The notes beneath the pieces are model-generated. The model was not told the origin of the DNA. It saw nothing but the letters and a program-made list of their open reading frames with translations, and did no database searches. Positions 8,272 to 16,093 of a stretch of 64,000 nucleotides of DNA are shown here, piece after piece. The stretch is from Nonomuraea harbinensis (GTDB taxonomy: Bacteria > Actinomycetota > Actinomycetes > Streptosporangiales > Streptosporangiaceae), in the NCBI RefSeq assembly GCF_019396385.1, contig NZ_JAHKRN010000025.1, forward strand, positions 62,001-126,000, read 5' to 3'. The translations under genes and the position numbers were made by a program. Position 1 is the first letter of the stretch. Each line of letters begins with the position of its first letter.

Positions 8272-11172
8272 GTGACTACGGGGAACTCCGACGGCGGCTT
8301 CGCCGCCAGGCGTGAACGCGCCAAGCGGGCACTGCCTCGGCTCGCGCTGCGCAACTGGCGAGTGAGATGGCGGTTGACCGCACTCGTCCTGGTTCCCACC
8401 ATCGCCGGCGTCGTGCTCGGGGGAGCGCGCGTGGTGGAGTCCGTCCAGAGTGTCGCCGCCTTCGACCGCACGGCCGTCGCGGCCGAGCAGGCCGGGCGGA
8501 TCCGCGATCTGGTGCAGGCCCTCGGGCTGGAGCGTGACACCGGTGGCTGGCACAACGCCGCCCGGACCCAGCGCAAGCGGCTGGAGAAGCCGTACGAGGA
8601 GCGCAAGGCGGAGGTCGACCGGCTCGTCAGGGCCGTGAAGGCGGACCTCGGCGCGATGGACGAGTCCTACGGCGACCGCGTCACCGACGTCGTCGCCCGC
8701 GCCCACATCGACCTGGACAACCTGCCCAGGACCAGGGCCGAGGGCCAGCGCGACACCACCCGGTACGACACGGTGCTCGACACCCTGCTCCGCCTGCACG
8801 ACGAGCTGAGCCTGCTCAGCGAGGACCCCGAGATCGTCGGCCGGTTCCGCGCCCTGAGCGCCCTGACCAGGGCCAAGGAACAGGTCTCCCGCCAGCGCGT
8901 CCAGCTCCTGCGCGGCTACTACAACGCCGAGAGCGTGGACGCCAAGGAAGTCGAGCGGTTCATCGCGGCGAACGCCGCCCAGCGCAACCAGATCCAGGTC
9001 GTGACGCAGGAGGCCGGCGCCGTGACCGGCATGGAGCTGCAGCGCGCGCTGACCATCCCCGAGTACTACAACAGCGAGCTGACCAAGTCCCGGGCCGTCA
9101 CGCTGGCCAGCGGCCGCGCGCCCGGCGTCCGGATCAGGGACAACCTGCTCGCCTCGACGAACCCCGACACGGCGCCGCCGGACCAGTGGTTCGAGGACAA
9201 CGCCAAGGTCATCGCCGCGCTCGTCTCGGTCGAGAGCTCGCTGGGCGAGCAGGTGGCGCTGCGGTCGCAGGAGTTGCGCGACTCCGAGGTCCGCAACGCG
9301 ATCATCGTCGGCACGCTGATCGTCGGGCTGCTCCTGATCGTGCTGCTGCTCACCGTCGCCATCGCCCGCTCGATGGTCACGCCGCTGCGCCGCCTGCGCA
9401 CGGAAGCGCTGGAGATCGCCGGGTTCCGCCTGCCGGACGTGGTCCGCCAGCTGCGGGTCTCCGGCGAGACCACCGCCCCCGAGGTACGCCCGATCGACGT
9501 CGCGGGCAACGACGAGATCGGCGAGGTGGCCCGCGCCTTCGACCAGGTGCACCGCCAGGCGGTGCGGCTGGCGGGCGAGGAGGCCGAGCTGCGCGGCAAC
9601 ATCAGCGCGATGTTCGTCAACCTCTCGCGCCGCACCCAGACGCTGGTCGAACGGCAGATCTCGCTGATCGACGGCCTGGAGAAGGGCGAACAGGACGGCG
9701 GCCGGCTGGCCGACCTGTTCAAGCTCGACCACCTGGCCACCCGCATGCGCCGCAACTCCGAGAACCTGCTGGTCCTCGCCGGCCACGAGCCCACCCGCCG
9801 GCGCAGCCAGCCGGCCAAGCTGGTCGACGTGGTGCGCGCCGCGCTGTCGGAGGTCGAGGGGTACGAGCGCGTGCAGGTCAAGGTGCACCGCGCCACCTCG
9901 GTGCTCGGCAGCGTCGCCAACGACCTGGTCCACCTGGTGGCCGAGCTGGTGGAGAACGCGCTGCAGTTCTCGCCCAGCAACTCCCAGGTCACCGTCTCCA
10001 GCAGCCTCATCGAGGGCGGCGGCGCCCTGCTGTCGGTCACCGACAGCGGCATCAGCATGACCGAGGAGGAGCTGGCCGAGGCCAACCGCCGCCTGGCCGA
10101 GCCCCCGGTCGTGGACGTGTCGGTGTCCCGGCGCATGGGCCTGTTCGTGGTCGGCCGCCTGGCGCTGCGCCACGGCATCCGGGTGCAGCTCCGCAGGGGC
10201 GAGGGCATCGGGCTGATCGCCATGGTGCTCATCCCGCCGGCGCTCATCCAGGACGCCACCAGGCAGCCGCTGCCGCAGCGGCCCGCGTTCGGCGGGGGCA
10301 GCACGTCCGTGCCGCACCGGCCGCAGGTGCCCGCGCAGAACGGCTACCGCTCGCACGGGAGCCTCGACTCCTACGACTCCGGAGCGGGCCGGCCCGGGCT
10401 GGGGCCGTTCGGCGCCGACACCGACGCGCCGCGTCACTCCTACGACTCGGGGACGTTCCCGTCGTACCCGAGCGCGCCCCCCGGCCAGCAGGGGTTCGCG
10501 CCCGGCTCGTACCCGCCCGTCCAGCCGCCCGGCCAGCAGGGGTTCGCGCCCGGCTCGTACCCGCCCGTCCAGCCGCCCGCCCAGGAGCGGCCCGGATCCT
10601 TCCCCTCGTTCCCGAGCCAGGAGCTGCCGCGCAGGCAGCCCGGACGCTCCGACTTCCCGAACCCGGACGTCCCGAGTCCGGAGGGTCCGCCGCCGACGGC
10701 CCGCCACGCCGCGAACGACGTGCGCAGGCCCGAGCCGCCGCCCTCGACGGACGTCTCGCCGATCGAGGCCGAGCGGGAGGAGTACCTGCCGATCTTCGCC
10801 GCGGTGGAGTCGGCCTGGTTCCGCCGGCCGCCGGAGGAGCAGGCGCAGGAGGCAGGCGGGAGTGAGGACAGTTCCGCACAGCCCGTACCCTCTGGGGAGG
10901 AAGCGTGGCGGAACGCCGCCGACGCCGGTTGGCAGGCGGCGGCCGCCGCGAGCGACCCGAGCCTGGGCGGCGTCACCTCCGCGGGGCTCCCCAAGCGCAA
11001 GCCGAAGGCGAACCTCGTGCCGGGATCGGCCGGTCGCCCGGCGCCTCAGCAGGAGGCTCAGCCGCCCAGGCCGCCCCTGTCGGCCGAGCGGATGCGCAAC
11101 AGGATGGCCGGCTTCCAGCAGGGAGTGCGGCGGGGTCGTGCGGAAGTACGCGAACAGGAGGAGCAAGAGTGA
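8272..11172 (+). CDS. cvnA: Conservon sensor kinase CvnA, cvn-1
   Basis: Membrane histidine-kinase-like sensor, 966 residues. A short cytoplasmic head leads to TM1 (about 34-52), a roughly 290-residue extracytoplasmic helical region resembling the NIT (nitrate/nitrite-sensing) fold, TM2 (about 343-367), a HAMP linker, and a kinase core with the candidate phospho-acceptor His487 in KLDHLATRM, N-box Asn562 in ELVENALQFSP and G-box Asp591 in DSGISM. The last 300 residues are a low-complexity Pro/Gly tail with a perfect 16-residue duplication (10480-10575), ending in the motifs YLPIFAAVESAWF, GLPKRKPKANLVPG and RMAGFQQGVRRGR. This copy differs most from the others: it lacks the 13-nt leader found before cvnA-2 to cvnA-5, and is followed by a 22-base gap rather than an overlap. 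It lies 133 bases after glnD, same strand. Confidence 0.9.
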   Translation: MTTGNSDGGFAARRERAKRALPRLALRNWRVRWRLTALVLVPTIAGVVLGGARVVESVQSVAAFDRTAVAAEQAGRIRDLVQALGLERDTGGWHNAARTQRKRLEKPYEERKAEVDRLVRAVKADLGAMDESYGDRVTDVVARAHIDLDNLPRTRAEGQRDTTRYDTVLDTLLRLHDELSLLSEDPEIVGRFRALSALTRAKEQVSRQRVQLLRGYYNAESVDAKEVERFIAANAAQRNQIQVVTQEAGAVTGMELQRALTIPEYYNSELTKSRAVTLASGRAPGVRIRDNLLASTNPDTAPPDQWFEDNAKVIAALVSVESSLGEQVALRSQELRDSEVRNAIIVGTLIVGLLLIVLLLTVAIARSMVTPLRRLRTEALEIAGFRLPDVVRQLRVSGETTAPEVRPIDVAGNDEIGEVARAFDQVHRQAVRLAGEEAELRGNISAMFVNLSRRTQTLVERQISLIDGLEKGEQDGGRLADLFKLDHLATRMRRNSENLLVLAGHEPTRRRSQPAKLVDVVRAALSEVEGYERVQVKVHRATSVLGSVANDLVHLVAELVENALQFSPSNSQVTVSSSLIEGGGALLSVTDSGISMTEEELAEANRRLAEPPVVDVSVSRRMGLFVVGRLALRHGIRVQLRRGEGIGLIAMVLIPPALIQDATRQPLPQRPAFGGGSTSVPHRPQVPAQNGYRSHGSLDSYDSGAGRPGLGPFGADTDAPRHSYDSGTFPSYPSAPPGQQGFAPGSYPPVQPPGQQGFAPGSYPPVQPPAQERPGSFPSFPSQELPRRQPGRSDFPNPDVPSPEGPPPTARHAANDVRRPEPPPSTDVSPIEAEREEYLPIFAAVESAWFRRPPEEQAQEAGGSEDSSAQPVPSGEEAWRNAADAGWQAAAAASDPSLGGVTSAGLPKRKPKANLVPGSAGRPAPQQEAQPPRPPLSAERMRNRMAGFQQGVRRGRAEVREQEEQE
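10480..10575 (+). repeat. Two perfect tandem 48-bp repeats in cvnA-1
   Basis: Units 10480-10527 and 10528-10575 are identical at DNA level. They encode two copies of a 16-residue Pro/Gly/Gln block (PGQQGFAPGSYPPVQP). A third, diverged start (CCCGCCCAGG) follows. DNA identity implies recent duplication. Confidence 0.9.
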
Positions 11173-11194
11173 GCGAGCGTCCTGAGGAGGGCGA

Positions 11195-11617
11195 GTGACG
11201 ACCCTCAGTCACGAGGCGCACCGGTTCGACTGGCTGATCACCGACTTCGTGCGGAACACGCCCGGGGTCGCGCACGCGGTCGTCGTATCCGCTGACGGGC
11301 TGTGCCTGGCCGCCTCCGAAGGCTTCCCGCCGGACCGGGCCGACCAGCTCGCCGCGGTGTCGGCCGGACTGCTGAGCCTCACCGTGGGAGCCTCGCGGGT
11401 GTTCGAAGGCGGGGCCGTCACGCAGACCGTGGTGGAGATGCAGCGCGGCCTGCTCATCGTCATGGCCATCAGCGACGGCTCGGTCCTGACCGTGCTGGCC
11501 GGGCCGGACTGCGACATGGGGCTGGTGGCGTACCAGATGACGCTGCTCGTCGACCGCGCGGGCCAGGCGCTCACGCCGGCGCTCCGCGCCGAGCTGCAAG
11601 CGGCTAGGACGCGGTGA
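11195..11617 (+). CDS. cvnB: Roadblock/LC7 protein CvnB, cvn-1
   Basis: A 140-residue single-domain roadblock/LC7 protein, a fold that usually acts as partner or GTPase-activating module for small Ras-like GTPases such as the CvnD encoded two genes on. The core VAHAVVVSADGL, the FPPDRADQLAAVSAGL helix and the CDMGLVAYQMTLLVDRAG segment match the other four copies. This copy has SVLTVLAGPDCD where the others read SCL(A/G)VLAAPDCD. The GTG start at 11195 follows GAGGAGGGCGA. It is separated from cvnA by 22 bases, unlike the other four, which overlap. Confidence 0.9.
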   Translation: MTTLSHEAHRFDWLITDFVRNTPGVAHAVVVSADGLCLAASEGFPPDRADQLAAVSAGLLSLTVGASRVFEGGAVTQTVVEMQRGLLIVMAISDGSVLTVLAGPDCDMGLVAYQMTLLVDRAGQALTPALRAELQAARTR

Positions 11618-11644
11618 TGTGAATGGACATGGAGGGACAGGGCC

Positions 11645-12007
11645 GTGTACGGGAGTGACGGGCACGGGGACGAAGAGCCCCTGTTCCGTCCTTACGCGGT
11701 GACCGGTGGCCGTTCAGAGCCGCGCTACCACCTGGCGATGGAGACGTTGATCTCGTCGATGTCCATACCGGACGACGAGATGGCCATGCTCACTCCTGAG
11801 CAGGATGCGATCATGCAACTCTGTCGCTCGTTCCGGTCGGTCGCCGAGATCTCGGCCCTGCTCCGGGTCCCGCTGGGCGTGGCCCGCGTGCTGGTGGCGG
11901 ACATGTCCGATGAAGGGCTCGTCCGCCTCCACGCGCCACGCCTCGAACAGGGACAGCCAGACCTCAACATGCTCGAAAGGGTGCTCAGTGGACTTCGCAG
12001 GCTCTAG
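11645..12007 (+). CDS. cvnC: DUF742 protein CvnC, cvn-1
   Basis: A 120-residue DUF742 protein. The N-terminal (L/V)(F/V)RPYAVTGGR motif is followed by a predicted winged-helix-like segment (FRSVAEISALLRVPLGVARV) and the invariant end LLERVLSGLRRL (here MLERVLSGLRRL). DUF742 proteins are found only in conservons and close relatives; their role is unclear, perhaps bridging CvnB and CvnD. The GTG start follows GGAGGGACAGG. The last 20 bases overlap cvnD. Confidence 0.88.
   Translation: MYGSDGHGDEEPLFRPYAVTGGRSEPRYHLAMETLISSMSIPDDEMAMLTPEQDAIMQLCRSFRSVAEISALLRVPLGVARVLVADMSDEGLVRLHAPRLEQGQPDLNMLERVLSGLRRL
11975..12006 (+). repeat. Invariant 32-nt cvnC/cvnD junction, copy 1
   Basis: Same 32 bases as at the other four conservons. 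It encodes ERVLSGLRRL in the cvnC frame and MDFAGS in the cvnD frame; its GAAAGG is the likely cvnD ribosome site, using GAA and AGG, which are uncommon codons in this G+C-rich context. Confidence 0.9.
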
Positions 12008-12563
12008 CCCCGGCCTCACCTCGACGAAGATCGTGGTCGCGGGCGGGTTCGGCGTCGGCAAGACGACGTTCGTGGGGGCGGTGTCCGAGATCCTCCCGCT
12101 GACCACCGAGGCGGTGATGACCGACGCCTCCGCCGGGATCGACGACCTCGCCATGACGCCGAACAAGCAGACCACGACCGTGGCCATGGACTTCGGCCGG
12201 GTGTCCCTGGACCGGGACCTCATCCTCTACCTGTTCGGCACGCCCGGACAGCACCGGTTCTGGTTCATGTGGGACGACCTGGTGCGCGGCGCGATCGGGG
12301 CCGTGGTGCTGCTCGACACGCGGCGGCTGGCCGACAGCTTCCCGGCCATCGACTACTTCGAAGAGGCCCAGCTGCCGTTCATCGTGGGCATCAACGGCTG
12401 GGACGGGCAGTTCCCGCACACCGACACCGAGGTGCGCGAGGCGCTGGCCCTCTCGCCGCACGTGCCCATCGTCCGTACGGACGCGCGCAACCGCGAGTCG
12501 GTCAAGTCGACGCTGATCTCGCTGGTGGAGCACGTGGTCCGGCTCCGGGCGGCGCCGGTTTAG
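11988..12563 (+). CDS. cvnD: Ras-like GTP-binding protein CvnD, cvn-1
   Basis: A 191-residue small GTPase. P-loop GGFGVGKTT near residues 16-24, switch region with DFGRVSLD, G3-like FGTPGQHRFWFMWDDL, and a G4-like NGWDG in place of NKxD. It is expected to cycle between GTP and GDP at the membrane together with CvnB and CvnC and pass on the CvnA signal. It carries NKQTTTVAMDF where the other copies have K(T/S)TTTVAMDF. GTG start at 11988 overlaps cvnC by exactly 20 bases. No cytochrome P450 gene (cvnE of some Streptomyces conservons) follows. Confidence 0.9.
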   Translation: MDFAGSSPGLTSTKIVVAGGFGVGKTTFVGAVSEILPLTTEAVMTDASAGIDDLAMTPNKQTTTVAMDFGRVSLDRDLILYLFGTPGQHRFWFMWDDLVRGAIGAVVLLDTRRLADSFPAIDYFEEAQLPFIVGINGWDGQFPHTDTEVREALALSPHVPIVRTDARNRESVKSTLISLVEHVVRLRAAPV

Positions 12564-12571
12564 GTCACGCG

Positions 12572-12623
12572 AATTACCGGAAATATGAGGCTTGCCCACA
12601 CTACGCTGCATATCTCCGGAATT
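12572..12623. repeat. Imperfect inverted repeat after cvnD-1
   Basis: Arms 12572-12587 and 12609-12623 pair as AATT-CCGGA-ATATG with one bulged base and one mismatch around a 21-base spacer. The stretch is unusually A+T-rich for this window. It sits 8 bases after the cvnD-1 stop and 16 before the next start, so it could be a terminator-like structure or an operator. Confidence 0.6.
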
Positions 12624-12639
12624 GATGGTGAGGGCGTGC

Positions 12640-13410
12640 ATGGTGTGGATCGCCTTGGCGGGCGGCCTGGCCGTCATCGGTGTGATCGTCTGGTCCTTCG
12701 GACGCGACGCCTCCCGCGCTGAGGAGGCGCCTCCCGAGCGGTCCCCGCGAGGCTGGGCGGCCGGGCTCGGCGAGGACGCCCGGGTGGCCTTCTTGGAAGG
12801 GCTCCGGGCGTACCAGGACAAGGTGGGCCCGCTTCACCTCCGCGAGGACCACGGCCTGCTGGCCGTCCACGACCCGCCGAGGCTCGTCTCCCTGCACCTG
12901 CTCGCGGACCGGTTCGCCGCGCGCGGCCCGGAGGGGCTGCACGACCCCGAGGAGACGGTGCGCGTGCTGGTGACCGCGTGCGTGACCACCGAGCAGCCGG
13001 GCGTCCTGCACCTGCGCCCCGGCTGGCTGGGCAGCGGCGAGGTCGACGGCATGGACCGGCGCGCCTTCGTGGAGGCCGTACGGGAGATCGTCTGTCCGGG
13101 CGGCGCCGGGGGCGTCGCCGGTCGGTTCGCGGACGAGAGTGCGGGCAGCCTGGTGGTCACCCTCGCGGCCGAGGGCGGCGACGAGGGCAACACGCTGCTG
13201 CTCGACCTGGCCCGTGTCCTCGACCGCTACGAGAAGCTCCGCGCCGAGCGTCCCGGCATGCCCGCCCGTGCGCTGCTGCGCGACGTGCTGTTCCGCCTGC
13301 TGGCCGAGGACGGCCCAGGCCTGACCTGGACCGAACCACCGGCCGAGCGTCACCGCGCAGCCCTGCTCGCCGCCGGGCAACCACCCACGGAACGACGCCC
13401 GGCAAGCTGA
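12640..13410 (+). CDS. Membrane-anchored protein of unknown function
   Basis: Not recognised. A 256-residue protein with one N-terminal membrane segment (WIALAGGLAVIGVIVWSF, about residues 3-20), then a charged linker and a soluble mixed alpha/beta domain without cysteine motifs or a known catalytic pattern. The segment LLLDLARVLDRYEKLRAE is helical. The ATG at 12640 is preferred over the in-frame ATG at 12625 because GGTGAGGG lies at ribosome-site distance and the membrane segment follows at once. It follows cvn-1 on the same strand with a 76-base gap containing an inverted repeat, so it may be co-expressed with the conservon. Coding is supported by third-position G+C bias. Confidence 0.65.
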   Translation: MVWIALAGGLAVIGVIVWSFGRDASRAEEAPPERSPRGWAAGLGEDARVAFLEGLRAYQDKVGPLHLREDHGLLAVHDPPRLVSLHLLADRFAARGPEGLHDPEETVRVLVTACVTTEQPGVLHLRPGWLGSGEVDGMDRRAFVEAVREIVCPGGAGGVAGRFADESAGSLVVTLAAEGGDEGNTLLLDLARVLDRYEKLRAERPGMPARALLRDVLFRLLAEDGPGLTWTEPPAERHRAALLAAGQPPTERRPAS

Positions 13411-13554
13411 GTCACGGACGCACGCCACCACCGTGGCGGATGTCGCAGGCAAGGCGGACGCTGAGCGCCCCGACTTCGGTGGAGCTGCCGGTCTCGGGGG
13501 TGCCGCCAGTGAGCCGGGCGCCGCAGGCTTGGCGGACGTGGGTGGGGCTGCAGG

Positions 13555-14340
13555 TCAGGAGTGGGTTTTAGGTGGTTGAGGGGTGCGGTTGTCGATGAGG
13601 GCTTGGATGCCGTCGAGGACGCGCTGGAGGCCGAACTCGAAGGCGTGGTCGGCGCTGTAGGCGGCGCCGAGGGTCTCGCCGGCGGCCTGGCCGACCCGTG
13701 CGGCGGTGGGGAAGCGTGACGGGTCGGCGATGCGGCTGAAGAACGGCGCGTGCGCGGCCCACCACTGCTCGTCGGACATGCCGGTCCGGCTCTCCGCCTG
13801 GGCGGCCTCGACCGCGCCCCGGGCGGTGCCGTGCACGAAGCCGGTGATCAGCGTGATCACCGAGTCCATCTCCACGTCGGTCAGCCCGATGCCGTCGACC
13901 GCGCGCAGCTCGTAGTCGTACTTGGCGGTCACGTTGGGGCCGAGCACCGGGCGGCTCGCGGCCACCTGCAGCAGCCAGGGATGGCGCAGGTAGAGCGCCC
14001 AGTTCTCGCGGGCGATCAGCTCCAGCCGGGCCCGCCAGCCGCCGGGCGCCTCCTCCGGCCTGGCCGTCTCGCCGTAGACGGTGTCGAGCATGACGTCGAG
14101 CAGCTCCGGCTTGCCCGGCACGTACGTGTAGAGCGACATCGTGCCCACGCCCAGCTTCTCCGCGACCCGGCGCATGGACAGCCCCTGGAGCCCGTCGGCG
14201 TCGGCCACCTCGATGGCGGCGCGCACGATCCGGTCGACGCTCAGGTCGGGCTTGCCCTTCCGGCTGACGCGCTCGCTGGTGCGCCAGAGCAGCGCGAGGC
14301 TGCGCGCCGGGTCTCCCTTGCCGCTGTACTCCACTGTCAC
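13555..14340 (-). CDS. TetR family transcriptional regulator with TetR_C-type ligand domain
   Basis: A 261-residue repressor. The helix-turn-helix lies at about residues 35-80 (LSVDRIVRAAIEVADADG, MRRVAEKLGVGTMSLYTYV), followed by a ligand-binding domain of the TetR_C class (ENWALYLRHPWLLQVAASRP, FEFGLQRVLDGI). The start is GTG at 14340; it lies only 4 bases from a perfect palindrome (14345-14362) that is a good candidate for its own operator. It is downstream of, and on the same strand as, the GMC oxidoreductase gene, so it may also control the betaine operon. Ligand unknown. Confidence 0.85.
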   Translation of the reverse strand: MTVEYSGKGDPARSLALLWRTSERVSRKGKPDLSVDRIVRAAIEVADADGLQGLSMRRVAEKLGVGTMSLYTYVPGKPELLDVMLDTVYGETARPEEAPGGWRARLELIARENWALYLRHPWLLQVAASRPVLGPNVTAKYDYELRAVDGIGLTDVEMDSVITLITGFVHGTARGAVEAAQAESRTGMSDEQWWAAHAPFFSRIADPSRFPTAARVGQAAGETLGAAYSADHAFEFGLQRVLDGIQALIDNRTPQPPKTHS

Positions 14341-14344
14341 CCTA

Positions 14345-14362
14345 CGTACGGTACACCGTACG
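14345..14362. promoter_or_regulatory. Palindromic operator candidate for the TetR regulator
   Basis: CGTACGGT-AC-ACCGTACG is a perfect 8-2-8 palindrome directly upstream of the TetR start codon. Size and symmetry fit TetR-family operators; its position suggests autorepression. Confidence 0.6.
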
Positions 14363-14440
14363 GTTGCACCTCCTGAACCGGGCGCTAGACGGCCGTGCTG
14401 TGGCCGCTGGCGCTGACGGCCGTCTTCGCCGTCCTGTCGG

Positions 14441-16093
14441 TCAGGACGTGCCAGCGGCTGGGCCGCTGACCTGGTGGCGGTAGAACTCGACCGGTTCCGG
14501 CGGCAGCGGGGTGTTGCCCAGGATGAGGTCGGCGGCCTTCTCCGCGAGCATCATCACCGGGGCGTAGATGTTGCCGTTCGTCACGTACGGCATGACCGAG
14601 GCGTCGACCACGCGCAGCCCTCGCAGGCCGTGCACGCGCAGCGTCGCGGGGTCGACGACCGCCATCTCGTCCACGCCCATCTTGCAGGTGCACGACGGGT
14701 GCAGCGCCGTCTCGGCGTCGCGGGCCACCCACTCCAGGATCTGCTCGTCGGTCTCCACGGACGGGCCGGGGGAGAGCTCGCCGCCGTCCAGGTCCGCCCA
14801 GGCCGGCTGGGACAGGATGTTCCTGGCGTGCCTGATCGCCTCCACCCACTCGCGGCGGTCCTGCTCCGTCGACAGGTAGTTGAAGCGCAGGGCCGGCTTG
14901 ACGCGCGGGTCGGCGGAGGTGATGCGGACCGAGCCGCGGGCGTCGGAGTACATCGGGCCGATGTGCACCTGGTAGCCGTGGCCGCCGGCCGGCGCGGAGC
15001 CGTCGTAGCGCACCGCGATCGGCAGGAAGTGGAACATCAGGTTCGGGTACGCGACCTCGTCGTTGGAGCGGATGAAGCCGCCCGCCTCGAAGTGGTTGGT
15101 GGCCCCCGGCCCGCCGCGCAGGAACAGCCACTGGGCGCCGATGACCGGCCTGCGCCACTTGGCCAGCGACGGCTGCTGCGACACCGGCTGCCTGCACGCG
15201 TGCTGGACGTACACCTCCAGGTGGTCCTGCAGGTTCTCGCCCACGCCCGGCAGGTCGTGCACCATCTCGACGCCCAGCGGCTCCAGCAGCGGGGCGGGGC
15301 CGACGCCGGACAGCTGCAGCAGCTGCGGCGAGTTGACGGCGCCGCCGCAGACGATGACCTCGCCCGCGGTGATGCGCTCGCCGTCGCAGATGACCCCCAC
15401 CGCGCGGTCGCCCTCGAAGACGATCCGCTCCACGAAGGCCCTGGTCCTGACCGTCAGGTTGCGGCGGCCGCGCACCGGGTGCAGGTAGGCGCGGGCCGCG
15501 CTGAGCCGGCGGCCCCGGTGCAGGTTGCGGTCGAAGGCGGCGAAGCCCTCCTGCCGGTAGCCGTTCACGTCGTCGGTGAGCGGGTGCCCGGCCTGCTGGA
15601 CGGCCTCGAAGAAGGCCCGGAACAGGGGCCCGTCGGCGGGGCCGCGCTCCAGCTTGAGCGGGCCCTCGCCGCCGCGGAAGTCGGTGCCCGGGTCGGCCAG
15701 GCAGCTCTCCATCTTCTTGAAGTACGGCAGGCAGTGCGCGTAGTCCCAGCTCTCCATGCCGGGGTCGGACGCCCAGCGCTCGTAGTCGAGCGGGTTGCCG
15801 CGCTGGAAGATCATGCCGTTGATGCTGCTGGAGCCGCCCAGGACCTTGCCGCGCGCGTGGTAGACGCGCCGGCCGTTCATGTGCGGCTCGGGCTCCGACT
15901 CGTACTTCCAGTCGTAGAACCTGCTGCCGATGGGGAACATCAGCGCGGCGGGCATGTGGATGAACACGTCCCACCGCCAGTCGGCGCGGCCCGCCTCCAG
16001 CACCAGCACCGACACGGACGGATCGGCGCTCAGCCGGTTGGCCAGGGCGCAGCCGGCCGAGCCGCCGCCCACGATGACATAGTCGTAGCTCAC
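14441..16093 (-). CDS. GMC family FAD-dependent oxidoreductase (choline dehydrogenase-like)
   Basis: A 550-residue flavoenzyme with the N-terminal dinucleotide-binding motif DYVIVGGGSAGCALANRLS, the GMC signature (GGSSSINGMIFQRG), and the C-terminal active-site histidine in LHPSCTCKMG, then VTNGNIYAPVMMLAEKAADLI. Length and motifs fit choline dehydrogenase (BetA), oxidising choline to betaine aldehyde, but related alcohol dehydrogenases look alike. The GTG start at 16093 overlaps the stop of the betaine-type binding protein in GTGA, so it ends a five-gene operon starting at 21023. That context supports a quaternary-amine substrate. No betaine aldehyde dehydrogenase is in this operon; one aldehyde dehydrogenase lies at 33670. 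Confidence 0.8.
   Translation of the reverse strand: MSYDYVIVGGGSAGCALANRLSADPSVSVLVLEAGRADWRWDVFIHMPAALMFPIGSRFYDWKYESEPEPHMNGRRVYHARGKVLGGSSSINGMIFQRGNPLDYERWASDPGMESWDYAHCLPYFKKMESCLADPGTDFRGGEGPLKLERGPADGPLFRAFFEAVQQAGHPLTDDVNGYRQEGFAAFDRNLHRGRRLSAARAYLHPVRGRRNLTVRTRAFVERIVFEGDRAVGVICDGERITAGEVIVCGGAVNSPQLLQLSGVGPAPLLEPLGVEMVHDLPGVGENLQDHLEVYVQHACRQPVSQQPSLAKWRRPVIGAQWLFLRGGPGATNHFEAGGFIRSNDEVAYPNLMFHFLPIAVRYDGSAPAGGHGYQVHIGPMYSDARGSVRITSADPRVKPALRFNYLSTEQDRREWVEAIRHARNILSQPAWADLDGGELSPGPSVETDEQILEWVARDAETALHPSCTCKMGVDEMAVVDPATLRVHGLRGLRVVDASVMPYVTNGNIYAPVMMLAEKAADLILGNTPLPPEPVEFYRHQVSGPAAGTS

Noticed and set aside
8080..11166. A 1028-codon open frame antisense to cvnA-1, and similar long antisense frames opposite cvnA-3, cvnA-4, hutF-hutI and the glycosyltransferase region
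   Set aside because: They mirror well-supported genes, have the compositional bias expected of antisense reading in 70% G+C DNA (runs of Arg, Gly, His, Asp), and show no domain pattern or ribosome site.
13423..13438. Small inverted repeat CGCCAC-CACC-GTGGCG as terminator of the unknown gene at 12640
   Set aside because: Only a 6-bp stem in G+C-rich DNA, with no T-tract; too weak to call.
14415..14447. Hairpins GACGGC/GCCGTC and GTCCTG/CAGGAC at the end of the GMC oxidoreductase gene as a terminator
   Set aside because: Stems are only 6 bp each and one spans the stop codon; possible but not distinguishable from chance in this composition.
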